64,000 nucleotides of DNA from assembly GCA_012064415.1 (NCBI GenBank), contig SSNU01000075.1:880686-944685 (forward strand), given 5' to 3'. Below, piece after piece: positions 1 through 12,621 of the stretch. The position numbers and the translations under genes are program-made. Positions within the stretch are counted from its first letter, which is position 1. Every line of letters begins with the position of its first letter. Source of the DNA: Gyrodactylus bullatarudis. Its lineage: Eukaryota > Platyhelminthes > Monogenea > Gyrodactylidea > Gyrodactylidae. The notes beneath the pieces were generated by a model, which was not told the origin of the DNA, did not search any database, and saw nothing but the letters and a program-made list of their open reading frames with translations.

Positions 1-427
1 GTTCACGAATGAATTTTTGCAGTGTACAAGATGATTTAGTGAAAGACTCGAAAAAGTCGTCAATTTGTTCGAGCTGGTTGTCTTCTTTAGCGCCGCAAGA
101 ATCCAAACAGATTTGTAGAAATGTCCTATTCATTTTGGCATTATAGGCATGATGATATTCCTTGGCGATATCATTCAAATCGGCACATGTATTCTTACAT
201 GAGAATAAGACATTGGCAATGTCTTCGTCGATACTGCGAATGGTTAAAATCTTTTGTGTATCGAAGCTGGCATCAATTTTATTGGAGCACAACATTTGAA
301 TGCGTATGCCCAGGATTTGAATCACTTTTCTGATTCTAGCCATAATGTCTTTGGATTCAGCTTCGGGGAGTAATTCTTTGATAAGATTCTCCATAACAGA
401 GTCTGTTACTTCAATTTTACTTCCCAT
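1..427 (-). CDS. 5' part of an unrecognised protein, runs off the window
   Basis: On the minus strand an ATG at 427 opens a frame that stays open for all 142 codons to base 1, so it continues beyond the window. It starts MGSKIEVTDSVMENLIKELL and is acidic and helical in character, with several cysteines (LFSCKNTCADL, LQICLDSCGAKED). No signal peptide or membrane segment is visible. The stretch is less A/T-rich than its surroundings and has codon use like the confirmed genes, which is the main reason to call it. I do not recognise the family. The 145 nt upstream of the ATG are very A/T-rich. A short antisense frame at 121-333 is treated as a shadow. Confidence 0.55.
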   Translation of the reverse strand, partial: MGSKIEVTDSVMENLIKELLPEAESKDIMARIRKVIQILGIRIQMLCSNKIDASFDTQKILTIRSIDEDIANVLFSCKNTCADLNDIAKEYHHAYNAKMNRTFLQICLDSCGAKEDNQLEQIDDFFESFTKSSCTLQKFIRE

Positions 428-3020
428 GATATCGGAGTTTTACTCTGATTCTATCGAAAAGTGTTTAATGAAATAAAAGATAAAATTCAAAGTATTTTTG
501 TCGAGCATTTCTGCGCAAATTAATAATTTAAAAAATGGAGGAATATTGATAATTTATCATGTAAAAATAAAACAGTTTTGTAAATGATATCGCATTTCAA
601 ACAAGGAAAAAATTGAAAAAACCATTTACTTATTTTGATTCAGGATAATTAAAATATTTTTTTTGAACCATCATTTTTTTCAAAGAATTCAAATAATTTT
701 GGGTTATATTAAAATGCCATAAAAGTCTCTAAGGTTTATACGTAATGTAGAAAGAATTATTTTTGAATTTGGCCACAATTATTTTTTTACAGGGAGGTAG
801 TAAAATTCATTGAAAAAATTTTTGTCGCACATTCAAAAGTTGATGTTTTTAATTGAAAAATACGCCCTTCTCTCTTTAATATGCAAATACATAGATTTGA
901 TTACTGGTCAAAGATTTGCGATAAGAAATTAAAAGGGATAATAACAAGAAATCCAGGAATAAAAGTACATGAAAATCTTTCTCGAAGGATAAATATTTGA
1001 TGTCATCAACTGACAAGTCAAAAACAATATGTTGAGATTTTTCATCTATATAGTTAGAATATGATTAACTGAAAAGTGAAAGAGATAAGCATCTTGTCAG
1101 AGGAAACAGAATTTTGATTGGAATTTCTCAGAGAAATACAGAAATATATAGTCTTTTGGGGGAAGATTAATGGGTAATTTCTGAAAACACTGATTTTCCA
1201 TAGAGAATCAATTAAAGGGAGTGTTAAAGTCTTGGATTGATTGTCTGAAATGGACACGAAATTAAATTCAGCAAATTTATCTTGGTTATCAAAACGTTAA
1301 AGGAAACGTAGAAAAAAAAGATATATTAATACCAAATGCTCATTTCTCAAAGGTTCAACAGTAGTGTCTCTTTAATAATGATAAAAGATAAATTTAAAAA
1401 TTTTGAAAGAAATAGTAAAATTTGAAGAAAATTAGAATAAATGTAAGCTGAAAAAACACCTAAACACTCCAATACAATTAGTGGAGATGAAAACTATATT
1501 TTACTAATTTTTTTGATTTTCAGATAACTCTCTGATAATGTTGAGACCTGCATAATAACTGGGAATTTTCGAGGAAAGATCTCACGTAAAGGTTAAACTT
1601 AGTGGAGATATTCAAAAATGAAACTTAATCTTTTTGCAGTTTAATGATATTTTTAATGATTGGATTATTTCCCTAATAAAATTATCACTTCAATGGGTAA
1701 GGGATGGATAAATACGCAGATTAGGAAATTCTGAAAGAAATAGGCTTGGCCATTGACGTGAACAAACTAGGACCTGATTGGGAAGATCATTTAACTGCGC
1801 AGTTTAGTTCGCTTAATTAATTCAACCTTGATTTCTCGTATATGCTAATTTTTATGATTTTAAGTGAATTGAATTATTTTTTCAATTTAGTCTGCACTAA
1901 ATTAACTTTAATTGCCTCCCTTGAGTCATTGAAAAAATCATAGATTTGCAGTTCTAATGGGAAGAATCAGAGGGTTTAAAAGGAACATTTTAAAGATTAT
2001 TTTTGCTTATTGACCTGTTCGCAATAAAAATTTTTAACGCCTATAGAATGAAGATGAAAAATCGTTATTTTCGGCTTGTATCATGGGCTGTAAACTAAAA
2101 TTTAAGTTTAAGATTTGGAGAATAAAAAAAGTTTGCTAGTGTTTCATGATTTTTTTTGTCTTTTACAGAAACATTACAACATATTTTAGTGCGAAATTTG
2201 GTCAGATGATGATGTTTAAATGGAGAAAAGTCTGATAATTATAATTAATCCAGGAAAAAGAGTCTTATTTATAGCTATGGTTATGTTTTGATATTTAAAT
2301 CGATAGGAAACGTGTATTTAAAAAAAGTCAGGACTGTATCAAAATGTATCCTCTCCAGAACAGCTACCTCTCCCATATTTTTATTTTAAATGTGGATGAA
2401 CTTGAATGCATCTACATATTGTGCTTGCCAACTTTTACGGATGATTAATGAAAAAAAAGAAAATTTTACGTTTCTTCTATGTACAAGCACTATGTACAAA
2501 GAAATAATCACGCTTTTCTCATTTTTTAGGTGATATTGAAACAAGAATGAATTTAAAAATTTAACTTTTTTTCATAAAGCCCACAGCATGTCGTCTATTC
2601 ACTTTTGTGAAATACGATACAAATTCACACTAATGGCTTTTCGTGAAAGCAAAAGCGAATAAGACGCGTCGAAAGTAGGTTATTCTGGTAACTATGACGA
2701 AATTAAATTTATAAACAGCACGCTTTTTTGACTTTGTGTGCTGTGAAAGGGTTAATGAGACAGGTACACTTGCTACTCAAATTTTAATGTCAAAAAATAT
2801 TTATAATGCATTAAGGATTCTATACATAACATTTGAATTAAGATAGATTTGGCCATTTCAATAGCCAAGTAATATATACTTTAGGTGTGAATTGTCGATG
2901 TCCTGGAAAATCTTGAGATCTTAATGTATTTGAAATCCTTATTTATTTTAGGTGATATTGTCAAAAATGCTCGGCTTTTCATTACGTTTATTAGGACGAG
3001 AATAAAACTGATAACATAGA
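428..3020. other. A/T-rich stretch without a supported gene
   Basis: No open frame with convincing coding character or splice context is visible. Part of it (about 1,339-1,480) shares a dispersed repeat with 14,533-14,690. A short open stretch at about 1,735-1,815 (plus) reads as ordinary protein but has no clear partner exon and is not called. Confidence 0.5.
1339..1480 (+). repeat. Dispersed repeat, copy 1 (partner at 14,533)
   Basis: Shares the core CATTTCTCAAAGGTTCA then AGTAGTGTCTCTTT, and about 100 bp later CTGAAAAAACACC, with 14,533-14,690 in the same orientation. Both copies have diverged, so the family is old. No coding potential. Confidence 0.6.
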
Positions 3021-3511
3021 TATTAGACTTGAACGAAATTTTGCAAAATTACTTAAATCGTCCATTGATATGAAAAAACTAATCTTCAAGTATTTAAATA
3101 TAATCCCACCAAATTTCGCTTCAAAATACCTTTACATGCTTCTGGAATAAGATAAACAAAAGTGTGAATTTTTTTTTAATTTAAAACGTTTTTTTCAAAA
3201 TTGTAGTATTTATGAAAAATAAGAGAAATTTCGTTTTGAGCTATTGGAAAAAAAATTTTAATAGTATTTAAGTCATTTTTACAACTTTATGTTAAGAAAT
3301 AATGTGAATTCAAGTTAGAATTATAAATATAAAACAATAAAAAACGTTCTAAATTTGAAAATTTTCACAATTTTGTTTATCTTATTCCAGAAGCATGTAA
3401 AGGTATTTTGAAGCGAAATTTGGTGGGATTATATTTAAATACTTGAAGATTAGTTTTTTCATATCAATGGACGATTTAAGTAATTTTGCAAAATTTCGTC
3501 CAAGTCTAATA
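3021..3511. repeat. Foldback (inverted repeat) element, arms about 155 bp
   Basis: Bases 3,021-3,176 are the near-perfect reverse complement of 3,357-3,511, with an A/T-rich spacer of about 180 bp. The outer ends read ATTAGACTTG and CAAGTCTAAT. The inner parts of the arms carry the sequence around ATGCTTCTGGAATAAG and its complement. An AT microsatellite abuts the right arm. A similar end sequence (TAGACTTGGATGAAATTTCG) occurs alone at 28,368. Probably a non-autonomous DNA element. Confidence 0.85.
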
Positions 3512-3558
3512 GATATATATATATATATTTGTGTTTTTGAGTAATATAGATACTTAAT

Positions 3559-3819
3559 TGGGGTATTTGGAAAATTGGTGACTCGGACATTCGCATTTGC
3601 AGATATGGTTACAGTGGTAGGCCAGAATAAAATTTAGGAAAAAGTTACCATAAATGCAATGTTTAAAATTTTGCCTTACAATATGGAACCAGACAGTGAA
3701 TTGAATTTTAAGGGTCCTCAAATCCAATGTAAAAAAGTTACCAAAATTGTATTTTGGCCTACTATTGTAGCCATTTCTGCAAATGCCAATGTCCGAGTCT
3801 CCAATTTTCCAAATACTCC
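3559..3819. repeat. Foldback element, arms about 65 bp
   Basis: Bases 3,559-3,626 (starting GGGTATTTGGAAAATTGG) are inverted at 3,753-3,819. A fragment of the same sequence sits alone at 22,418-22,477 in an intron of the inactive protease gene, so this is a dispersed family. The open frame across 3,554-3,856 on the minus strand is produced by the palindrome and is not a gene. Confidence 0.75.
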
Positions 3820-4170
3820 TATTTAATTTAATTGAAAATCGAATCACAGTCCCCAAAACCCAAATAACAATTATATGTAAGATATAAACTCAAAATACTA
3901 TATATTCATTCAATGTAATTGTTATTAGTAATAAGTTATGTACTAATAACTCATTACGAAAAACACTGGGGAGTACATTTGGTCACTCCAGAAAATACTT
4001 TCATCCAAAATGGAATACGTAAATTAAGAAGACTCGAAAAATTTTTTTCTAGCATGGTTCCTGAAGGTTTTGAGAATTTTAAGAGTTTATTCACATGATG
4101 TTAGTCATGAATAGGCTAAGTTTAATATTCTTTCTGAATTAAATCAACCCTGTAAAATATTAAGTTCATA

Positions 4171-5239
4171 TACACTAAACTTCCTAGAAAATGTATTATC
4201 CGAAAAATAATCGATCGAAATATTTCTACCTGATTACTCATGAGTACGACCATTAATTTTCAAAAATATTTTTAGAACCTCGTATGTTCTGAAGCGCCAA
4301 ATAAGGCTTGAACTTCACAATAAAATTATAAAAATTTGTATTTTGGCTAATATCGCTATGCTCTTGCCTCTAAACCTTTTTCCATTAATCTAGCTCCATT
4401 AATAAGCGAAATATATTTTTTTCGTTCTACATCAATAAAAATAACTCCATCCGATGCAGAATGAAAAGTTGTTTCACTTGCCTAAATTTTATGCATCAAT
4501 ATCATAATCGGTGAAAACTAGACGAGTTCAAAGTTGATATGATCGGGATATTTGTTTTCGAATGAAAATCGATAAAATTCCATTTTTAATCTGACTTTAG
4601 TTATGGACCCCCGTTTTTTCTTACCGATGACGTCATATCATGTAAGCTTTGCCATGTTGGGAGACCCCCGTTCTTATTCTAATAATGAAGGATGTTGAAT
4701 AATTATAATGTTGGCAGATCCCTATCCTTACAATAAGAACGGGGGTCTCCCAACATGGCAAAGCTTACATGATATGACGTCATCGGTAAGAAAAAACGGG
4801 GGTCCATAACTAAAGTCAGATTAAAAATGGAATTTTATCGATTTTCATTCGAAAACAAATATCCCGATCATATCAACTTTGAACTCGTCTAGTTTTCACC
4901 GATTATGATATTGATGCATAAAATTTAGGCAAGTGAAACAACTTTTCATTCTGCATCGGATGGAGTTATTTTTATTGATGTAGAACGAAAAAAATATATT
5001 TCGCTTATTAATGGAGCTAGATTAATGGAAAAAGGTTTAGAGGCAAGAGCATAGCGATATTAGCCAAAATACAAATTTTTATAATTTTATTGTGAAGTTC
5101 AAGCCTTTTTTGGCGCTTCAGAACATACGAGGTTCTAAAAATATTTTTGAAAATTAATGGTCGTACTCATGAGTAATCAGGTAGAAATATTTCGATCGAT
5201 TATTTTTCGGATAATACATTTTCTAGGAAGTTTAGTGTA
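4171..5239. mobile_element. Large near-perfect palindrome, putative TA-flanked foldback/MITE element
   Basis: Bases 4,171-4,679 and 4,733-5,239 are reverse complements over about 505 bp with very few differences (one near 4,296), around a spacer of about 53 bp. The ends read TA-CACTAAACTTCC and GGAAGTTTAGTG-TA, which fits insertion at a TA dinucleotide as for Tc1/mariner-type elements. No transposase frame is present, so it would be non-autonomous. A decayed relative lies at 49,112-50,060. The near identity of the arms implies recent insertion or gene conversion between them. Confidence 0.85.
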
Positions 5240-6078
5240 AAGCTAATTGATATGAAGTTGGGAATCTATGATTTTTATGAAAGCCTCGATTTTTTCATCA
5301 AAAATTCAAATATGTTAAAGATTTTTTGGAATCCTATTCATGTTTCGCACAAGAAATAAAAATACTGAAATATATAATTTTTTTGAAAAATTACGATTTT
5401 GTTACGATTTTCGAACTTTGAACTGAAAAAATGTCTTTTTGTGGATTTATTTCTCTAAATCTATAATTTAATTTTGTGTGATATTCAAATTTTTAACCAT
5501 CTCAATAATAATCAGTTATGTCCTAAAATTAAGATGATTCCTCCCATGTCCAGAATAAAATTTATATTCAATATTTTTGGAATAACTTGGAGTGAAAGAG
5601 ATCTTGAAAAAAAATTATGTAATGAATAAGAAAGCCCATTGTAAAATGGTCTGGCAGAATAAATAAATAAATTTATTGTCATATTGTATCAAAAAAGAAA
5701 AAAATATATATATGTATCAAAAGTTTTCCAGGTAGTTATATAAATCTTTTTTAGTAAATGCAATATTTTTGCGAGAGATTTCGTTAAATAAAGATGGAAG
5801 TCTATCAAAAAAATAAAGGGACTTTAAGGCATTGTTTAAAGGTCTTTTAATTTTAACATTGTTATTTCTCAGGACTCTTTGATTTATTTGAATATTCCAT
5901 AAACTTTGAACATTAGAGGCCTAATTCTAAACGGAAACCTTTTATTGGGTTCAAAATTGAATTTTCGATTTTTTAAGCACTTCAAGTTAATTCCCTTGTT
6001 TGGTTATGTTTAATTTTCCATATCCTCAATTATAAAATATGAACACGATTAGTTAGAGTCAAAAGTACTAAACAGTGA

Positions 6079-6290
6079 CCATGGATACTCTAAACCAACC
6101 TTAAACCCTCCCCTTTTGTGTCCTAGAATGATGTAACCAATTAGAGGATATTATTGATAATCGAATTTATTATATATATCTAGCCTGTTTAATGGTCTGA
6201 CGAGATCCGGTGAAATATAAGCTTTATTACTAAATATCCACCTGACTTCCAAATCCTCTAAATGAGTCTTTCATTTGAAACTGAAAATAT
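6079..6290 (+). repeat. Dispersed repeat, copy 1 of a 210-bp direct pair
   Basis: About 85% identical by eye to 7,708-7,918. It contains CTGACGAGATCCGGTGAAAT followed by ATAAGCTTTATTACTAAATA. Shorter decayed fragments of the same family are at about 59,925-60,060 and 62,896-62,955. The open frame beginning at 6,275 emerges from this repeat and is not called as a gene. Confidence 0.8.
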
Positions 6291-7444
6291 CTTCGAAGAG
6301 GCTCGGCAGTATTTCCCTAACAAACAAAAGTACTAAAAGCTACAATGTACATGGTAGACTTATAGACCTTGAAATTCTTAATCTACGATTTTCGTTTAGC
6401 CAGTCAACTTTAGAAAAATTAGGGACCCAGTCTACTGAGGAGCTCTTGATTAAAATTTCCAGTTTCTGTTCTCAGAATTTTGATATCTATCTTAGTTCCA
6501 GATACGATTTATTTTAAATGTGTTAGAAATTAGTGACGACTTGTTAGCAGAAAGCAAGAAAATATTAAATTCAACGTGCAAAATTTGTTGATAAAATATA
6601 ACTCGCCAAATTAGAAATAATTCCTGCTTATCGCCTGTAGCATTGATAGAACTTGAAAAAGAGATATAGTTACTAGTTTTCATTAAAAAGGATAGGAAAT
6701 GGTGAAGAAAAAAGAAGAAACCTTCTCAAATCACAGTTAGAAAAAGGAAAAATGAGATACATGCTGGAAGGCATATATATCCGCCCATGGTGTTTAACAT
6801 TCTTAATTGTACCCTTTCATTGCATAAAAACGACACGGACAATTCACAAGATGTGGGAAATACAGAGGAGAGGTTGGCCCTTTGAAAGTTGAAAATTGGG
6901 TCAAATAATAAATAAAAATTCAACTGACCAAAAGTATTTACAATGAATTGTTTGAGTTGTAACCATGTCGATAAGGGCCTCCGTTACTACTTTAGACAGT
7001 GTAAAACATAACACCATCTTTCTTCATTTATTATTCTTATTATATAAAGTCAAGTTAAAAGTTTTCAACCAAAATTATTTGAACAGATGAAAAAATACTG
7101 TTTTCTGATACGCTATGATTCAGACTCTATAGAAGAAGTACAATGCTGAATGAATAACTCTTGTTATTAGTTATTAACTTTGATTATAAAATCGATAGAA
7201 TGGTAAGCTCTTAAAAATCCATTTTATAGAAAACTCATCTAATTTAGTGTGAATCAAAAAGACCCATTGGGTAATGCTGATTCTAGCTAGCTAACATTGA
7301 ATAAAGATGAAAGTTTACTAGAATTTTTCCTAGAAAATCGGTATTTGTCATGTTTTGATACGAAGCGATCAAGTACGGATTAAATTCAGAAAAACACGCC
7401 AATTTCAAGAAAAAAGTGAAATTTCCTATGATTCAAATCTCAAT

Positions 7445-7621
7445 GGTGTGGCGTAGTGGTATCTCTCTCACCTCTCATTCGGACCCCCTTGCTCTCGGTC
7501 CAAGGTTCAAACCCTTCCACACCGGGCACATTGAACACTATTTCTCTGTTCTCAAATAATTGTACGATTATTAATCATTATAATTCTGTATATAAATAAA
7601 AATGTTCGATTACAAAAAAAA
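7445..7621 (+). mobile_element. tRNA-derived SINE
   Basis: The 5' part resembles a class II tRNA. A 7-bp end stem pairs GGTGTGG with CCACACC (7,517-7,523). There is an A-box-like TGGCGTAGTGGT, an extra-arm hairpin GGACC...GGTCC, and a B box GGTTCAAACCC. About 80 bp of unrelated A/T-rich sequence then ends in an A-rich tail near 7,613. A second partial copy of the tRNA-like head is at 57,145-57,190 on the minus strand, which supports a mobile family over a functional tRNA gene. Confidence 0.7.
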
Positions 7622-7707
7622 GAAAAATATTTCTACTAATTTTAGTCCAAAATATAACTAAGTGGGCAACCAACGATGGACAGATATGTGAAAAGAAAAC
7701 AATGACC

Positions 7708-7918
7708 ATGGATACTGCAAACCAACTTTAAACCCTCCCCCTTTTATGCTCCGGAATGATACAACCAATCAGAGTATATTATTGTACATTAAATTTATTA
7801 TATATATCTAGCCGGTGTAACAGTCTGACGAGATCCGGTGAAATATAAGCTTTATTACTAAATATCCACTTGACTTCCAAATCCTCTAAATGACTCTTTC
7901 ATTTGAAACTCAAAATAT
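7708..7918 (+). repeat. Dispersed repeat, copy 2 of the direct pair
   Basis: Second copy of the sequence at 6,079-6,290, about 1.6 kb downstream in the same orientation and beginning about 90 bp after the SINE. Non-coding. Confidence 0.8.
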
Positions 7919-9572
7919 AACTATTTAAATGCTTCAAATCTCTGAAATATAATTATAATATCTTTGAGTTTTAACGTTGATATTTGGTTAAATTAGTAAT
8001 AGAAACATTTGCTTAAGTGTTGCTGATTCTTTCCTATTGCTGTAGTATTTTTAGAATGCCAAAATAGCTAGCTTATATTGAATAGAGATGAAAATTTACT
8101 ATTTTTACTAATTGTTTCGTGGTTGAGAAAAATGGGTCTCTAAACAAGGAGATTCGATTGAAATTTCACCAAAAAGAACCTGAATCAAAAGTTTCTTACC
8201 GGAAAAATAAACTTTTTTTGCGTATCAAGAAATAAAGAATGAAAGAGAGAATATAAGCTTGGCTATGTAGTAAAAATCATGAAAGGAATTCACATTTCAA
8301 TGTCGGCATACCGCATAGAAGAAAAAAGCAGTATTTAGTCAAAAATGGTTATACTTTAATATATACCATATACCAATGCATACATCATGTAAAAATTTGC
8401 ATATATGAAGTATACAAGACTAAGAATATATTTATAGATGAATGCTTACTTGTATATGTCAAGGTATCTATTCTTGTCCTCTGATTGGTTAATCGATTTG
8501 ATAGAAGATTGAAAATCTTTTTCATTCACAGATCTATCTGCATTATTGACTCAGGAAGTTGGCGTCTCATACCACGTTTCTACACATATTTGGAATAACA
8601 CTTTGTCTGGCTGGATATCTATAGGAGTCGATAGTTTATAAATCAGGTTGTGAGTTTTTTCTTTCAAAATATAACACATGATGTACGAGAAGAAGAAAAA
8701 TAAATGAAAAAGGATTGACATCAAGAGCAGATGTTGCAATGGTTCGAATTTTGAAAAATAAAATAAAAACTTTAAAATGTAACCATCAATGCGAGAGGAA
8801 GTTTGTCTCTATAAATTTTAAATTGTAAAAGTAATGAAGAGAAGAGTGCATATATGCCTGAAGCTAAAATGAATTATAACGAGGTTAGAAAAGAACTAAC
8901 ATCTGGCAATAATAATAAAAACTATAATTAAGTTTTATCTGAACTTTTTTTGACTTTATACACTTTGGAGTTTTGAAAGGAGGAAACGCAAGTAGACGCG
9001 TGACAGTTTTATTTTTCAATCAAAATCTTATGAAAATATCGTGTGTGTGGAGTAGGGTAACGAATTTGAGTCAAGAGGTTTCGGAATAATGAAGAGAAAA
9101 AATTATTCTTTTTTTCAAGCGTAATGCAATTAAAGATAAGGATATGCATGTTAACCTTGTTTGTTTGCTTTCAAAGTTGAAAAGATGACGTTAGAGCTTT
9201 TTAATATTTTACTAAAAATTTGTTAAGGAATAAAATCATCTTTGTTGATAAAAAGAAGGGGTTTTTTAAATAAATTTTGACAGAATGTTCATCAGATCGA
9301 AATAAAAATATTCTGGAATTTTTTAAATCAGTGTTCAGATTTCGAGAGTAGGAAAAACATCTCGAAAATAACCATAAACGATAACAGTAAGCTGAAAAAG
9401 CCATCATCACTAGTTCATGTTCGATTTTTTTGGCTCACAGCAGTGCTAATTTGATTTTATTAATAATGCTATGGATTAAACAGAGAAATCTTTGTGCTTT
9501 AATAACAATTTTCAAGTCTATAATCTAATGATATTTATATATATTTTTAAAAAGGTTTATGCCTAATGGTTA
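7919..9572. other. A/T-rich stretch without a supported gene, upstream of the 9,573 gene
   Basis: Only short shadow frames are present. Decayed repeat motifs related to AGCTAGCTTATATTGAAT (about 8,067, compare 7,282) occur. The last few hundred bases would hold the promoter of the next gene, but I cannot point to a clear element. Confidence 0.4.
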
Positions 9573-12500
9573 ATGGAAGGAAGTGATTCGGACTCAAAAT
9601 CGGAAAGACTACAAAATATTGACAAGAATTTGGAGAAAATGGCCATTAGTTCATCGTGTACCATAACAAATTCTCTTGAGAATGTCTCGTATCAGAGAGG
9701 AGAGGAAAAAGTTAGCAAGAAATCAAAGGAGCCAGCCAACAAATCAGAGTTGCATCCAAAGTTGAGGAAATTTCGGTGGGCAGAACGACTCTATGAGCAA
9801 TGTAAAAGTGAGCAGAATGAGAATTATTCTGAAAACTCTGAGCACATTCTCGATGAGCACATACAAAGACTGTCGAAACTGCGAAATTGGCGTCAAAAGA
9901 GTTGTTATTCAAGAAAGATACGCCTTCGTGAGTTTAAAATGAACTTTTTAACAATGACTAAATCTAACTGACTTGTGAGAAATATCCTAGAAAACTGAGA
10001 GTTTTAGTCTGAAAGGAAACATCCGGGCTAGCCAAATAGAAAATATATCCATCAGAGAGAAAGGAATTTCAGCCAAATATATAAACTTGTTTTTTTGACA
10101 AGGCATCCTGTATTCATTTGAAGGCCAGTATATTATTTGGAAAAAAACACAAGTGATGGCTCTTTTGACAAGGGGGCTACCCACATTTCTGGGAATATTT
10201 TTTTATTTATACAAAGAATAAATTGTTTACACGATTTTCCCTAAAAACGCATGCCAACAAACTAATCTTGTTCGATATTAAAGGGTCTACTCAAAAGTAC
10301 ACTTTTCAATCTCTAAACGTGGTTTGATTAAATCATATTTAAAAGCTTTTAGAATTTTAATGGAAAAATAGTAGAATCGATTTACAAAACTTCCAAGTAA
10401 TGTAAAAACCAAGTCATGAAGGTGGATTATCTCTTATTTTAAGTTCAAAGATTGAAGAACTATTCTTGTTGAGATGCTCATAAATTCTGATCACATAAAT
10501 TCTTTTGATCCTTTCAATGTATTCGAGCGCCACATGTAGCTTCGAAGCAGCAAATGGGATTTGATTGTTCTTTTGGCTTTAGCCTACCTTTAGATTGAAA
10601 TTTGATAAAACTCGCGGTTATGTTCATCTCCTTTGAATGTTAATCTGAAATGGATTTGGATATTTGATTCACTTTGTTTATCTTGGGTATCTTGTTGATT
10701 GGTTAATTCTTCCAAAGCTTTCTCTTTTATAGGGTTTATCTCATTTACTAATTCTCACTCACTGACGGTTCTCTTGGCTAAACTGGCAAAATCGTTTCCA
10801 AATCTGAATTCTTTTTGTGTATATTTCTCCAGAGAGTACCATCAGGTTTTCTAGTGAACTTGACATCTAAGAAACTTGATGCATTGTCTATTTCATCTTC
10901 TTTTCTATAATTGATTCATCAAGAGTATATTTTGTCTGTGGAAGAAAAAAACTGGAAGAGAATACTCCACATGGAGAGTGAGCACTCAAAGTGTCCATCT
11001 TAATTTATTTATTTGAAGAAAAAAATAAAATTAAAAGCACGCGCCATACAAAAAAAAAGAAAAAAAACAGAGAACTACTCATTCACCTTGCATGTTTGGG
11101 AATGAATGAGAGAAAAATTCAAACTAGTTAGTAGGAATGAAGAGGGGGACACACACGAAGTAAAGTAACGTAATTTTCAGTGGGAGAGCACTCATGACAT
11201 GTTGCATTTAGAATTTTAGTCCCAATATTAATAATTTCTACTCTAGGGTAGGGTAGAGAATAAAAGGAGTATTGAGAGAAAGGCGTATTTTTCTATCAAG
11301 GGCCAGGCCTCTCTATGCATAAATACATGGAATGAAGAATTTGTAAGTCGTGTGTGTATGGGGTATGTGGGGAACAAGATTCCTGGAGAGAGATAACCTC
11401 TCTAAGAAGTTTCAAATTACAATTGCAAATTTAAATGAATTAAATATTGATGTTATATGCACACTGTACCTTGTGTCTATTAATTAATGAAAACTAAATT
11501 TCCTTTATAAAGGACAGAACAAGTGTAAATCTCTGGATGATTATGAATCGGATGATGTAGAGAATCAGAACAGAAACATGTGCAGTACATCGAGAATTAA
11601 TCGAATGAATGAGGAGGTTTTGTCACGGATAACTCTTCAAACAGTACCCGATATCAACCAGTAAGTTGGTCGTTTCGTCAATCTCAAGTTTTTAATGAGA
11701 AATATTAGAAAAAGTAGATTTAATCGGAATTCAACCAAACTTTTTACAAAGCACCTTTCAGACCTTCTTCAGTAGATGAAACGCTTGTAACCTGAACTCT
11801 CTTCGATTTTATCTAAAAACCTTCAATCTAGATTCCTTTATCACTTATATCCTGAATTAGACTCCTAGAATTCTTGCATATTAATCTCTGGGCTTAACTC
11901 TCTTTGGGTTAGAAGATATGCCATCATTGTTAAAACATTTGTTAAATCAGCTAACTTATTTGAAAACTTTTATAACTTTAGAAATCTTCTTGTCTAATCA
12001 TTATTTACCATCTTCATACAATATGATCGAGAAAAAATATAAAATCTCTGACTGTCTTCATTGATCCCAGAATGTTATCGAAATTTCTTGAAGGCTTATT
12101 TTCTGAGTACATTTTTTTCTTTCATTTACACTCAATAAAACTTATTTTCTAACAAAAAAACCTTGGTCTAGATTGGAAAAAAAGTAAAAATAAATCATAG
12201 AGAAGGTACTTGACTATCTCAGTACCGAAACGTCTGGAGCATTTTTTCCCAGGCGGGGATTCGAAAAATTTAGGATGAATATAAAAACAGTGAAATTGTT
12301 AAAATGAGTTCCATTAATATTGCATATTCTCTCTAAAGATTAAACGATGTAAACATGTCAACAGAAAAGTCTACAGTTAATATTCCCAATTGGATATCAA
12401 GGCCGATACAGTTATCCGATGTGAAAATGATCCTGTTAAACATTCCGAAATATGCTACGTTTGTCACTAGCCAAACAACAAGATATTTCATCAATAAACA

Positions 12501-12621
12501 TTATGAGATTAATAATTCCAATGTAACTGAAAATGTTGCCTTTGTTGAGTTATCATCTGACGATGCAAAACTCGATGATATCAACGAGAAGGATTATTTC
12601 ATCAGGATTATCGGAGACTAA
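9573..12621 (+). CDS. Three-exon gene of unknown function, 261 aa predicted
   Basis: Exons 9,573-9,927, 11,513-11,660 and 12,339-12,621 join in frame: donor TTC/GTGAGT to acceptor AAAG/GAC, then CCA/GTAAGT to AAAG/ATT. The frame passes both junctions without a stop and ends TAA at 12,621. Exon 2 alone is not an obvious reading frame, so phase agreement at both junctions is the strongest support. The protein starts MEGSDSDSKS. It is highly charged, with a basic stretch (HPKLRKFRWAERLYEQ), then Ser/Asp/Asn-rich sequence, and ends DYFIRIIGD. No signal peptide, membrane segment or known domain is seen. Introns are 1,585 and 678 bp. I do not recognise the family. An intracellular, possibly nuclear, protein is a guess from composition. 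Confidence 0.6.

Noticed and set aside
3554..3856. Minus-strand open frame of 100 codons
   Set aside because: It spans both arms of a foldback. The protein-like sequence arises from the palindrome.
7445..7523. Functional tRNA gene
   Set aside because: The head folds as a tRNA but is followed by a SINE-like body and A-rich tail, and a fragment of the head recurs at 57,145.
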